The notes under the pieces are model-generated. The model was not told the origin of the DNA. It worked only from the letters and a program-made list of their open reading frames with translations, and did no database searches. A stretch of DNA of 64,000 nt from positions 32,500 to 96,499 of the forward strand of contig CACZFB010000004.1 of NCBI GenBank assembly GCA_902780305.1, in the 5' to 3' direction. Positions 32,950-40,608 of the stretch are shown one piece after another (the first letter of the stretch is position 1; every line of letters begins with the position of its first letter). This stretch comes from an uncultured Coriobacteriaceae bacterium. GTDB lineage: Bacteria; Actinomycetota; Coriobacteriia; Coriobacteriales; Atopobiaceae. The translations under genes were made by a program, and so were the position numbers.

Positions 32950-34224
32950 TTAGCCAAAGTTGGTGTCCAGCAGCTTGATGCCATCGATCTGCAGGTCGAA
33001 GTACGGGGCGGAGCGGAACTCAGACTCGTGGAAGTAGCCGTCGGAGATGACCTCGGTGTCGCCCTCCATCTTTGCGTCGCTGTCCACGTCGGCCTTGTAC
33101 GTGGAGAGCTCCTTGCCCTCGACCGCAAAGGTCTTGGTGTCGAACACGTGAAGCGTGCCTGCCTCGAGCTGCGCCTTGACCTCCTCGAGCTTCTCGGCGG
33201 TTCCCTTGGCGGCCACCTTGTCGTTGATCTCGGTGAGCTGGACGGAGTCGGTGGCAAGCGTGCCGGTGTAGTCGACGGGAATCTCCTTGCCGCCGGTCAC
33301 GGCATTGATGCACTCCGTGTAGTACGGCGCCCAGTTAATGCGGGAGGACACGATAAACGTGTTGGGGCAGGAGTCGATCGTGCTGCCGTTGTACGACACG
33401 TTGGGGACCTTGGCGTTCTCGCAGGCGTTGGGAGCGCCCATGGAGTCGGCGTGCTGCGAGATGAGGACGCAGCCGCTGTTGATGAGCTTGGTGGCACCCT
33501 CCTGCTCGAGCGCCTGGTCGTACCAGGTGCCCGTAAAGGTGACCTCCATCGTGACCTCGGGAACGATGCTCTTGGCACCCAGGAAGAAGGAGGTGTAGCC
33601 ACTGATAACCTCGGCGTAGGTGAAGGCGCCCACGTAACCCATCTTGGCCTTGTCGGCGGTGATGGTGCCGGCGTCAATCATCTCCTTGAGCTTGAGGCCG
33701 GCTGCGACACCCGCGAGGTAGCGGCCCTCATAGATGGCGGCGAAGGCGTTGTGGTAGTTGGGAAGCTTCTCGGTATGCGCCTTGGTGCCGGTCGCATGGC
33801 AGAACTGGACCTCCGGGAACTCCTTGGCGGCCTGGATCATGTAGTCCTCATGGCCAAAGGAGTCGGCAAAGATGAGCTTGCAGCCTGCGTCCACGAGCTC
33901 GGCCGCGGCGTCGTAGCACTCGTTGCTCTCGGGAATGCCGGTCTTGATGAGGAAGTCGGTGCCCTCCTGCTTGATGCCCAGGCTCGTGCACGCCTCCTTA
34001 AACGCCTTAATAAAGTTGAGGTCGTAGGTGGAGTTCTCGTCGTGCAGGCAGATAAGGCCGACCTTGATGGCCGCGCCCTCACCAGAGCCACCGTCTGAGG
34101 AGGTGCCGCTGTTGGCCGAGCTGCCACCACAGGCGGCAAGGCTCAGCGTGGCGGCGCTACCCAGGCCAAGGCCCAGGAAACCACGACGGCTCATGGCAAT
34201 CTTGTGTGCTGACTTCATGTTCAT
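32950..34224 (-). CDS. BMP-family nucleoside-binding lipoprotein
   Basis: The solute-binding protein of the transporter that follows, of the BMP/PnrA/NupN family that binds purine nucleosides. The leader has a twin-arginine motif SRRGFLG followed by a hydrophobic stretch and the lipobox SLAACG, so it is probably exported by Tat and then lipid-anchored. A Gly/Ser linker follows, then IKVGLICLHDENSTYDLNF, FADSFGHEDYM, and a C-terminal part with VSYNGSTIDSCPN. Length 424 residues is longer than the usual 340-360. Two ATGs six bases apart both suit the AGAGGAAAGG site. It begins 31 bases after xpt. Confidence 0.9.
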   Translation of the reverse strand: MNMKSAHKIAMSRRGFLGLGLGSAATLSLAACGGSSANSGTSSDGGSGEGAAIKVGLICLHDENSTYDLNFIKAFKEACTSLGIKQEGTDFLIKTGIPESNECYDAAAELVDAGCKLIFADSFGHEDYMIQAAKEFPEVQFCHATGTKAHTEKLPNYHNAFAAIYEGRYLAGVAAGLKLKEMIDAGTITADKAKMGYVGAFTYAEVISGYTSFFLGAKSIVPEVTMEVTFTGTWYDQALEQEGATKLINSGCVLISQHADSMGAPNACENAKVPNVSYNGSTIDSCPNTFIVSSRINWAPYYTECINAVTGGKEIPVDYTGTLATDSVQLTEINDKVAAKGTAEKLEEVKAQLEAGTLHVFDTKTFAVEGKELSTYKADVDSDAKMEGDTEVISDGYFHESEFRSAPYFDLQIDGIKLLDTNFG

Positions 34225-34255
34225 CCTTTCCTCTTGGAACATCTATACCAGCAGG

Positions 34256-34828
34256 CTACGAGCGAAACACGATCTCGTGCTCTGACATGGACTCTATCAT
34301 GGCCAACGACTCGATGCGAACGCCCTGGGCCCGCAGCTCGTCTCCGGCTCCCGCGAAACATTTTTCGATGGCGATGGCGACGCCCACCAACGTGGCGCCG
34401 GCCTGGTCACACAGGTCGATGAGACCCCGCAGCGCATTGCCATTTGCCAAGAAGTCGTCTACCAACAGCACGCGATCGCTGGGAAGCAAGTAGTCCTTGC
34501 TCACAACGACGCCGTAGTCCGCGCCATGCGTAAACGAATGCACCTCGGTAACGTACACGTCGCCATCCACGTTGCTCGTGCGGTGCTTCTTGGCAAAGAG
34601 CACCGGCACGCCCATCGCCAGACCAACGGCAGCGGCGATGGCAATGCCGCTCGCCTCGATGGTAAGGATCTTGTTTACGCCACACCCCTCGTACAGGCGG
34701 GCGATCTCGGCACCCGTCTGAGCCAGCAGCTCGGTATTGATGTTTTGGTTGAGAAAGCTGCCAACCTTAAGGATGTCGCCAGGCAGCACCTTACCCTCAC
34801 GAAGGATCATCTCTTCCATCTGCTTCAT
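34256..34828 (-). CDS. xpt: Xanthine phosphoribosyltransferase
   Basis: Converts xanthine and PRPP to XMP in purine salvage. The 190-residue protein begins MKQMEEMILREGKVLPGDI. It has IEASGIAIA near residue 63 for substrate recognition, FAKKHR near 80 and the PRPP-binding motif LLVDDFLANGNAL near residues 122-134. An AGGAG site precedes the ATG by seven bases. It heads a purine operon with the binding lipoprotein and ABC genes. The leader of about 200 bases shows no purine riboswitch that I can recognise, although xpt is often under one in other Gram-positive bacteria. Confidence 0.92.
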   Translation of the reverse strand: MKQMEEMILREGKVLPGDILKVGSFLNQNINTELLAQTGAEIARLYEGCGVNKILTIEASGIAIAAAVGLAMGVPVLFAKKHRTSNVDGDVYVTEVHSFTHGADYGVVVSKDYLLPSDRVLLVDDFLANGNALRGLIDLCDQAGATLVGVAIAIEKCFAGAGDELRAQGVRIESLAMIESMSEHEIVFRS

Positions 34829-35142
34829 AATTCGGCTCCTTGGTACTGGGCTCTTTGCATGCTGCCTTGAGTCATGATTACGGGTATAAGGCCATAAAGG
34901 CCAGAATGTGGCTTTGGCATGCGCACACGCCTTGACACGTGGCGGCTTATCTGCTTGAGGAGAACCAAAACAATGAGCTCCCAAGTCGTGTTCTCTTGCT
35001 TTGATGCGACGGTGCACAACAAACGCATACAAAGCTATCGGCCAACGGATATATAGTATATGCGAGCGGCGCGCATAATGGTATGAATAATGCGAACAAA
35101 CTTAAAACGCCACTCAGACGGCGATTGGTCAATGGGGTTAGT
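34829..35142. other. Divergent intergenic region between xpt and the XRE regulator
   Basis: About 310 bases with an AT-rich core GGATATATAGTATATGC near 35047-35063 that could supply -10 boxes in both directions. No good -35 hexamers are seen. I looked for the conserved core of a purine riboswitch on the minus strand and did not find it. An alternative upstream ATG for the regulator lies at 35083. Confidence 0.4.
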
Positions 35143-35421
35143 ATGAGAGCGAGCAAGGAACAACAGGACCACGTCCGGCGCAACATTGGCCGGCGCATTG
35201 GCGTGCTGCGTGAGGGGCAATCCATCTCGCAGTCCCAGTTTGCCACGATGGTCGGCATGGACCGCTCGTACCTCAACGAGGTAGAGCAGGGGCAGCGCAA
35301 CGTCTCGCTGAGCTATTTGGTGCGCATCGCCCGCGGCCTTGGCGTCACGCTATCCGAGCTGTTTGAGGGAGTAGACGACTTGCCCGACCGCATTCCGTCC
35401 AGCGAGCAGGGGCAAACATGA
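35143..35421 (+). CDS. XRE-family (Cro/CI type) helix-turn-helix regulator
   Basis: A 92-residue DNA-binding protein. The helix-turn-helix is clear: LREGQSISQSQFATMVGMD with recognition helix RSYLNEVEQGQRNVSLSYLV, then IARGLGVTLSELFEGVDD. No effector domain is present. The ATG at 35143 fits the family start; an ATG 60 bases earlier in frame would add a basic segment. Its stop overlaps the next gene start as ATGA. It is divergent from xpt, so it could regulate purine salvage, but nothing in the sequence proves that. Confidence 0.8.
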   Translation: MRASKEQQDHVRRNIGRRIGVLREGQSISQSQFATMVGMDRSYLNEVEQGQRNVSLSYLVRIARGLGVTLSELFEGVDDLPDRIPSSEQGQT

Positions 35422-35963
35422 GAGGACTCATGTGCGCATGGGCACTGGCGTGTGCGCTGACCGGCTGCCTGCTTGCCGGATGCCATACGCACAACCCCCC
35501 GACGACCCCCAAGACGCCCGCGCCCAACCAGACGATCGAGGTGCCCGCAGGCGAGTCGCCCGAAATGACCGCACCCAAGCCCACGGGACTCCTTGCAGAC
35601 CCCGAGGACATCGACCTGACCATGGCAGACGAATATGGCGGGCTCTACACGTTTTGGTATGACGACGAGGTGTTCAGCGCGTATTACGAGCCGGGCTGCT
35701 GGAAGGTCTACGACTCGTACCGTATAACCAACCCCGATGACATCACCATCATCTGTCAGGCACTGCTCGACGAGCACGAGGTGCTCAGGGTCGATGGGAA
35801 GTCGCCGCGCACGGCTAAGGACATGGCATACGAGTGGCAGCAGCACAACCTCGCCTACCACTACGCACCCGCGGACAGCTCGTTGCGCGAGCGTGCGGCA
35901 AGCGTCGACTTGGACTCAGGGGGCGCGGACAAGGACTGGTCCGAGCTATTTGGCGAGGAATAG
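35418..35963 (+). CDS. Predicted lipoprotein of unknown function
   Basis: A 181-residue exported protein with a signal peptide MRGLMCAWALACALTGCLL and lipobox LLAGC near residue 22. A Pro/Thr-rich spacer follows. The mature part is acidic, with MADEYGGLYTFWYDDEVFSAYY and a C-terminal acidic helix-like end (DWSELFGEE). I do not recognise the family. It is translationally coupled to the XRE regulator by an ATGA overlap, so the two probably act or are expressed together. A bidirectional terminator follows six bases after the stop. Confidence 0.72.
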   Translation: MRGLMCAWALACALTGCLLAGCHTHNPPTTPKTPAPNQTIEVPAGESPEMTAPKPTGLLADPEDIDLTMADEYGGLYTFWYDDEVFSAYYEPGCWKVYDSYRITNPDDITIICQALLDEHEVLRVDGKSPRTAKDMAYEWQQHNLAYHYAPADSSLRERAASVDLDSGGADKDWSELFGEE

Positions 35964-35969
35964 AAAACC

Positions 35970-35996
35970 GAGAAAAGGGGTTTGGCCCCTTTTCTC
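35970..35996. terminator. Bidirectional terminator between convergent genes (repeat family A, copy 3)
   Basis: Arms GAGAAAAGGGG (35970-35980) and complement (35986-35996) around TTTGG. It separates the plus-strand lipoprotein from yigZ on the minus strand. Core and loop match copies at 4592 and 13463. Confidence 0.85.
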
Positions 35997-36004
35997 TCAC
36001 CCCG

Positions 36005-36646
36005 CTAGAACTGCGAGAAGCGCGGCTCCTTTACCAGGCACAGGTCCTCTCCCGCGGCAGCCTCGCGCATGGCGTCGACGAAGGCGCGCTCGGATCCCGA
36101 GCGAAAGGCGCTCGTCACCTGCACGTCCTCCCCGAATATGGTATCTGTGATCTTGCCGTCACAGGTGCGCACCAGATGCTCGACCTTTCCGTAGGCGGCA
36201 TACGGCACCACGCAGGTAACGTTGGTGACCAAGGTCATCTCGACCAGCAGGCCATCGCGCTCCGCCATGCGCACGGCCTCCTTCGTGGCCGCCTCGTACG
36301 CGCGCTTGAGCCCACCCGGACCCAGCAGCACGCCGCCAAAGTAGCGCGTGACCACGCAGCACACGTTTGCCAGGCCGGCGGCTTGCAGCGCACCGAGCGT
36401 CGGCATGCCACCCGTATGCGAGGGCTCGCCGTCGTCGGAGCATCGCTCGCGCCCGTCGTCCAGTATCCAGGCGGGCACGTTGTGACGGGCGTCCCGGTGG
36501 CGAACGCGGACCTCGTCCACGAATGCCTGCGCCTCGCGTTCGCTTTCCGCATGCACGAGCTGCGCGATAAAGCGGCTGCGCTTCTCGGTGTACTCCCCCA
36601 CCGCCTCGACCGACGGCGCGAGCGTTCGGTACGACTCGCCTTGCAT
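36005..36646 (-). CDS. yigZ: YigZ/IMPACT family protein
   Basis: A 213-residue member of the UPF0029/IMPACT family, related to translation-regulating proteins in eukaryotes; the bacterial function is unknown. The N-terminal domain has KRSRFIAQLVHAESE and ERCSDDGEPSHTGGMPTL at about residues 70-90, the family signature (usual form SDDGEPSGTAG). It is followed by VTRYFGGVLLGPGGL. A C-terminal DUF1949-like domain follows (GKVEHLV). The ATG follows GGGGG by five bases; the longer frame starts with TTG. It ends at the bidirectional terminator. Confidence 0.88.
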   Translation of the reverse strand: MQGESYRTLAPSVEAVGEYTEKRSRFIAQLVHAESEREAQAFVDEVRVRHRDARHNVPAWILDDGRERCSDDGEPSHTGGMPTLGALQAAGLANVCCVVTRYFGGVLLGPGGLKRAYEAATKEAVRMAERDGLLVEMTLVTNVTCVVPYAAYGKVEHLVRTCDGKITDTIFGEDVQVTSAFRSGSERAFVDAMREAAAGEDLCLVKEPRFSQF

Positions 36647-36688
36647 CTGTGCCCCCAAATCAGGTTACGCTTAGCCAGCGTGCGCTGG

Positions 36689-36760
36689 CCGATCAAAGGG
36701 GGTAACCCCCATAGATAGGTCGCATGCGACCAATCAATGGGGGTTACCCCCTTTGATTGG
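36689..36760. repeat. 72-bp double palindrome (repeat family B, full copy 2)
   Basis: Left half CCGATCAAAGGGGGTAAC then CCCCATAGATAGG, centre TCGCATGCGA, right half ATGGGGGTTACCCCC then TTTGATTGG. The outer arms match at 23 of 24 positions. Same length and plan as 29147-29218. It lies between yigZ and the rnpB promoter. Confidence 0.85.
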
Positions 36761-36791
36761 CTCCAGTAGCCATCATTCTACCAAGCCGTGG

Positions 36792-36797
36792 TACAAT
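36792..36797 (+). promoter_or_regulatory. -10 element of rnpB
   Basis: TACAAT lies ten bases before the first base of the P1 helix of the RNase P RNA. No convincing -35 hexamer is seen at 16-18 bases. Confidence 0.55.
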
Positions 36798-36806
36798 CGT
36801 GTGCGC

Positions 36807-37156
36807 AAAGTGGGCCAGACGATCGCGGGGCACGTACGTGCCATGAGGAAAGTCCGGGCTCCATAGGGCAGGAAGCAGGCTAACGGCCTGGCGGGGCGAC
36901 CCGACGGAAAGCGCCGCAGAAAAGAAGACTCCCGCTGCCCGCCTCGGTGGGTGAGAGAAAAGCTGAAACGGTGGTGTAAGAGACCACCAGCGTCGTGGCG
37001 ACACGGCGGCTTGGCAAGCCCCTTCCGGAGCAAGCGCGAATAGGAGCGCCATGGTGTGGCCCGCACCGCGCTCGGGTTGCGTGCTCGAGACCAACGGTAA
37101 CGTTGGCCCTAGATAAATGACCGTCCAAGACAGAACCCGGCTTATCGGCCCACTTT
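36807..37156 (+). ncRNA. rnpB: RNase P RNA (M1 RNA)
   Basis: The catalytic RNA that trims the 5' end of tRNA precursors. The ends AAAGTGGGCC (36807-36816) and GGCCCACTTT (37147-37156) form helix P1. The conserved blocks GAGGAAAGTCCGGGCTCC near the 5' end, GACGGAAAGCGCC, and near the 3' end ACAGAACCCGGCTTATC are all present and in order. The size of about 350 bases and the P12-containing plan suggest the ancestral type A fold. It is transcribed opposite to its neighbours. The convergent divIVA terminator lies about 55 bases beyond. Confidence 0.95.
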
Positions 37157-37211
37157 GCATTCGGCCTTTTGGGCGCAGCAACATGTGGCAACGTATGTGC
37201 GCAAGAAGAAA

Positions 37212-37241
37212 AGCGGGGCACACCACAAGGTGTGCCCCGCT
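37212..37241 (-). terminator. Terminator of divIVA
   Basis: Perfect 13-bp arms AGCGGGGCACACC (37212-37224) and its complement (37229-37241) with a four-base loop, followed on the minus strand by TTTCTTCTT. It closes the long division cluster. The rnpB transcript runs into it from the other side. Confidence 0.85.
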
Positions 37242-37269
37242 CAGTCAGCAGGAAATCTGCGCAAACGAA

Positions 37270-38019
37270 CTAGTCCAGATCGCTGAAGTCCTCGCCAAAG
37301 GCAGAGGCGACGGGAGCGGTGGCAATCGGCTGCGAGACGGCCGTTACCGCGGCGTCAGCGACTTCCTCGACGGGCTCCGGCTCGGCCACCGGCTCGGGCG
37401 CGGGCTCGGACACGAAGGAGGACGTGGTCTTTACGGCAGAGGTGTCGGGCGCCTCCATCTGGTTGGGGAACACGGAATCCGCGTCGTCCATAAAGTGCTG
37501 CAGCATGCGCTTGTACTCGGAGCGGAAGTCCTCGCGGGACTGCTTGAGGCGATCGATCTCGTCGAGCTCGGACTGCTTCTCGGCCAGAGCCTGACGAATG
37601 ACCTCACGGGCCTTCTGGTCCGCCTCGTTACGGATGCGATCCGCGTTGTCGCGCGCGTCGGCCACGATCTTGTCGGCGCTCTGCTGTGCGACGATGAGGA
37701 CCTGCGAGATCTGGCGCTCGGAGGCGCTGTAGTCCGGCGCCGGGGCAGCAGGCTGCGGCGCGGGCGCCGTGGCAGGACGGGTGGAAATCTCGATCTCGAG
37801 CTCGGAGACCTCGCGCTGCAGCGAGGCGACCTGTGCCTGCGCGGACTGCAGCTGAGAGTCCGAGGTGTTGAGCCTCCCCTTAAGATCGGCAATCTTTTGG
37901 AGCATGCTGTCTACCTCAACCGTAAGCTGCTCGAGGAAGTTGTCTACCTCCTCGGTGTCGTAGCCATGCTTTGACGGGGAGAAGGTGAGTTGTTCAATGT
38001 CTGCTGGTGTGATTGCCAT
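37270..38019 (-). CDS. divIVA: Cell-division/polarity protein DivIVA
   Basis: DivIVA senses membrane curvature and organises poles and septa; in actinobacteria it directs polar growth. The 249-residue protein opens with the membrane-binding motif ITPADIEQLTFSPSKHGYDTEEVDNFL-type sequence (residues 3-29), followed by coiled coil to about 170 with a Pro/Ala-rich break near 95-110, and an acidic Pro/Val tail. It is the last gene of the cluster, after yggT and sepF, the usual order. A promoter overlaps the end of yggT, so it is likely expressed on its own as well. Confidence 0.92.
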   Translation of the reverse strand: MAITPADIEQLTFSPSKHGYDTEEVDNFLEQLTVEVDSMLQKIADLKGRLNTSDSQLQSAQAQVASLQREVSELEIEISTRPATAPAPQPAAPAPDYSASERQISQVLIVAQQSADKIVADARDNADRIRNEADQKAREVIRQALAEKQSELDEIDRLKQSREDFRSEYKRMLQHFMDDADSVFPNQMEAPDTSAVKTTSSFVSEPAPEPVAEPEPVEEVADAAVTAVSQPIATAPVASAFGEDFSDLD

Positions 38020-38080
38020 CTTGTTCCCTTTCGATTGCTGAGCGCGAGACACTTGGATTGCGTGTCAGGACACGTTACTG

Positions 38081-38353
38081 CTAGACGATTGTACCCATAA
38101 TGAGTCTTTGTATGAAGCCAAGTACGATGATAGCCACAATAGGCGAGAAGTCCAACCCCCCAAACGGCGGAATGAAACGTCGAAACAGATTGATGTAGGG
38201 ACTCACCAGCGTGTCGATGGCGCCGATGATTCCCTGCAGCACGCCGTTTTGCGGAAGCGGAATCCACGAGAGGATGCACCAGACCAGAATCAGGATCTGA
38301 TAGAAGTAGAAGAGCCGCGAGACGAACATCGCTATGCTGAAGTTGCCCATCAT
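38081..38353 (-). CDS. yggT: YggT family membrane protein
   Basis: A 90-residue protein with two hydrophobic segments (about residues 10-30 and 70-88) around the conserved SWIPLPQNGVLQGIIGAID and SPYINLFRRFIPPFGGLDFSPI. YggT proteins are linked to division and osmotic or heat tolerance; the mechanism is unclear. It starts three bases after the proC stop and lies between proC and divIVA, as in many Gram-positive sepF clusters. Two ATGs in tandem open the frame. Confidence 0.9.
   Translation of the reverse strand: MMGNFSIAMFVSRLFYFYQILILVWCILSWIPLPQNGVLQGIIGAIDTLVSPYINLFRRFIPPFGGLDFSPIVAIIVLGFIQRLIMGTIV
38088..38116 (-). promoter_or_regulatory. Promoter of divIVA
   Basis: On the minus strand TTCATA (38111-38116) and TACAAT (38088-38093) are 17 bases apart, about 70 bases before the divIVA start and overlapping the last codons of yggT. 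Confidence 0.6.
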
Positions 38354-38355
38354 CG

Positions 38356-39168
38356 CTACTTGCCTCCGGCGAGCTCTTGGGTTCGTGCCAGCGCGGCGTC
38401 AACCGCGGCGTATGCGGCGTCCATAACGAGCGGCTCCATCTGGTAGAGCCCGGCAGCCGTCGTGCCGCCCGGCGAGGTGACGCGCTCCAGGTACGAACGC
38501 GGGTGCTCGCCCGTCTCCAAAAGCGTTTGCGCCACTCCCAAAACCGTTGCCTCCACCATGTCGCGACACACCGCCGCCGGCAGACCCGCGCGAACCCCAG
38601 CACGCGTGAGCGCGTCGATAAAGAGGGCGACATAGGCAGGACCGCAGCTCACCACGGCCCCCTCGGCATCCAGCTGGTCCTCGCGCATAACCTGCGCAGA
38701 CCCCAACGCGTGGAAGAGCTCTTGCACGAGCGACACGTCCTCGCCAGTTGCAAGCGGGCCGGGCGCTATGGCAGTCGCCCCGCTGCGCACCTGTATGGGC
38801 AGGTTGGGCATCACGCGCACGCACCGTGCGCTGGGCAACAGGCCCTCCAGCGTGTGCAGGTTGACGCCCGCCGCAATGGAGACGACCAGTCTACCAGCAA
38901 GATGTCCGGCAATCGGGGCTACGACGTCCGGAAGTATCTGTGGCTTTACGGCCAGGACGAGCACGTCCCACGCGCTCTTGGCGAGCTCCTCAGCACTCGA
39001 CATAATCTGTGCGCCAAGTTCCGCCAGGTCCTCGGTGCATGAGCTGTCCGGGTCGAAGAGCACGAGCCGCGACGGGTCCAGGGTCTTGCTCTGCACCAAG
39101 CCACGCGCTATGGCGCCGCCCATGGAGCCGCAGCCGAGCACGCCCACGCTTGTGGCGTTTGCTCCCAT
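38356..39168 (-). CDS. proC: Pyrroline-5-carboxylate reductase
   Basis: Last step of proline synthesis, reducing pyrroline-5-carboxylate with NADPH. The 270-residue protein has the Rossmann motif VGVLGCGSMGGAIARG (8-23), VKPQILPDV near residue 75, VRVMPNLPIQVRSGATA near 118, and the C-terminal signature SPGGTTAAGL near 232. It starts two bases after the sepF stop. In many Gram-positive genomes proC lies in the sepF-yggT stretch, so this is ordinary synteny rather than evidence for a role in division. Confidence 0.93.
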   Translation of the reverse strand: MGANATSVGVLGCGSMGGAIARGLVQSKTLDPSRLVLFDPDSSCTEDLAELGAQIMSSAEELAKSAWDVLVLAVKPQILPDVVAPIAGHLAGRLVVSIAAGVNLHTLEGLLPSARCVRVMPNLPIQVRSGATAIAPGPLATGEDVSLVQELFHALGSAQVMREDQLDAEGAVVSCGPAYVALFIDALTRAGVRAGLPAAVCRDMVEATVLGVAQTLLETGEHPRSYLERVTSPGGTTAAGLYQMEPLVMDAAYAAVDAALARTQELAGGK

Positions 39169-39170
39169 GG

Positions 39171-39818
39171 CTAGCCCACCTCAGAGGCCAGGCGGTCTAT
39201 CTCGGACTGAGACACCTGGATGTCTGCGGGCACCACCAAGAACGACTTGTCCGAGATTGGCTGCACCTCTCCCCCAATGCCAAAGGAAAGGCCAAAGCAG
39301 AAGTCCAGGATGCGCTGGGCAACGTCCGCGGGCGTCTCGCTGAGTACCAGGTACACCGGCTGGTTGGTGCGCACGCGGCGCACGACGGTCTGGACGTCCT
39401 CGTAGGCCTCTGCGCGCAGCACATACGGCGGCAGCTGACCGGAGGCGTTAAACGACGGGGCGCTTGCCGACGAAGACCCGTACGAGCTGGACGAGGACGG
39501 CGCGTAGTCGTCGTAGCCCTTGTCGTAGTCGTCGCGTGTACCCCTTCGTGCCGAATAGCTCGTCGAGCGGGTACTCGTACCCCTGCGCGCCGTGCGGTCG
39601 CTACTTTGGGTCTCCCGCTCGGAGGGTACGGGGCGGCCCGAACGGGTGTAGACCGCAACGCTCTCGGCCTCGGGACGCGGGGTGTTGCCCAAAAGCCCGG
39701 TGCCGGACGGCTCGTCGTCGTAGTCCTCGTCGTCGTACTCGTCGTCGTAGTACTCGTCGTCGTAGTCGTCCCCAAAGCCTCCGCTAAGCCTGTCGCGCAG
39801 GTTGTCCAGCAGTCCCAT
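39171..39818 (-). CDS. sepF: Cell-division protein SepF
   Basis: SepF anchors and bundles FtsZ filaments at the membrane and replaces FtsA in organisms without it. The 215-residue protein starts with the membrane-targeting helix MGLLDNLRDRLSGGFG. A striking acidic linker of Asp, Tyr and Glu follows at residues 17-36, then a long Ser/Arg-rich linker. The SepF core from about residue 128 contains YEDVQTVVRRVRTNQPVYLVL and QRILDFCFGLSFGIGG. It is longer than the usual 140-190 because of the linker. It begins 60 bases after yggS with its own TACAAT box. Confidence 0.92.
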   Translation of the reverse strand: MGLLDNLRDRLSGGFGDDYDDEYYDDEYDDEDYDDEPSGTGLLGNTPRPEAESVAVYTRSGRPVPSERETQSSDRTARRGTSTRSTSYSARRGTRDDYDKGYDDYAPSSSSSYGSSSASAPSFNASGQLPPYVLRAEAYEDVQTVVRRVRTNQPVYLVLSETPADVAQRILDFCFGLSFGIGGEVQPISDKSFLVVPADIQVSQSEIDRLASEVG

Positions 39819-39870
39819 AGTGTCCTCTCAATCCTGTCCAAGGCACGTATGCCAAGGTGACATCTTGTAC

Positions 39871-39876
39871 ATTGTA
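39871..39876 (-). promoter_or_regulatory. Possible -10 for sepF
   Basis: TACAAT on the minus strand, preceded by GGC, 52 bases before sepF and just after the yggS stop. No matching -35 was found. Confidence 0.4.
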
Positions 39877-39878
39877 GC

Positions 39879-40604
39879 CTATTTGTCGTCGTATGCGGGG
39901 TCGAACACGATCCTGCCCAGCCTCACCACGGTCGAGCCCTCCTCCACCGCGATGTCGAAGTCGCCACTCATGCCGCAGGAAAGCACGGGGAGCCGCGTCC
40001 CCATGCGCCGCTCGAGCACGTCACGCAGCTCCCGTAGGCCGCCAAAGCTCCTCCTGGCGGCATCGGCGTCGCGAGCGGGCGCCATGGTCATGAGCCCCTC
40101 CACCGCAATGCCCGGCAGCCCCGCTATCTCCTCGGCTCGCTCGAGGACGTTGGCGGGTTCGAACCCGGACTTCGTCTGCTCGCCCGACACGTTGACCTCA
40201 AGCAGGCAACGAGCGACCAGACCCCGGCGCTCGGCCCGTCTGGAGATTGCCGCGGCAAGCGGTTCCGACGAGACGGAGTGAATGAGCGTGGCGACGCCCA
40301 GCACTTGGTTTATCTTGTTCTTCTGGAGGTTGCCAATCATGTCGAAGCGAACGCCGGCAAGCGACGCGTCCTGCGATGCGGCATCAACCTTGCGTTTGAG
40401 CTCCTGTGGGCGGTTCTCTCCAAAGGCCACGTACCCGCACTCCCAGGCCTGGCGCAGCTCCTCGAAACCCACCGTCTTCGAGACCGCCAGCAGGGTGATG
40501 TCGTTGGGGTCTCTGCCGGCTCGCCGTGCCGCGTCGCCAATGCGCCCCAGCAGCTCCTCGCGCCGCTCGATCAAAAAACGCCGGTATGCCTCGTCTGCGG
40601 GCAT
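39879..40604 (-). CDS. yggS: YggS family pyridoxal-phosphate homeostasis protein
   Basis: A PLP-binding TIM-barrel protein (PROSC family) that buffers pyridoxal phosphate; no enzyme activity is known. The 241 residues contain LLAVSKTVGFEELRQAWECG with the PLP lysine in AVSKT, FGENRPQEL, MIGNLQKNK, and VNVSGEQTKSGF. The C-terminal phosphate site is SCGMSGDFDIAVEEGSTVVRLG. It follows pgeF by four bases and precedes sepF, the common ftsZ-pgeF-yggS-sepF order. Confidence 0.93.
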   Translation of the reverse strand: MPADEAYRRFLIERREELLGRIGDAARRAGRDPNDITLLAVSKTVGFEELRQAWECGYVAFGENRPQELKRKVDAASQDASLAGVRFDMIGNLQKNKINQVLGVATLIHSVSSEPLAAAISRRAERRGLVARCLLEVNVSGEQTKSGFEPANVLERAEEIAGLPGIAVEGLMTMAPARDADAARRSFGGLRELRDVLERRMGTRLPVLSCGMSGDFDIAVEEGSTVVRLGRIVFDPAYDDK

Positions 40605-40608
40605 GCGA

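Noticed and set aside
34829..35040. A purine riboswitch before xpt
   Set aside because: I looked for the conserved three-way junction core and the GTTTCTACC and CCGTAAA words on the minus strand and found none.
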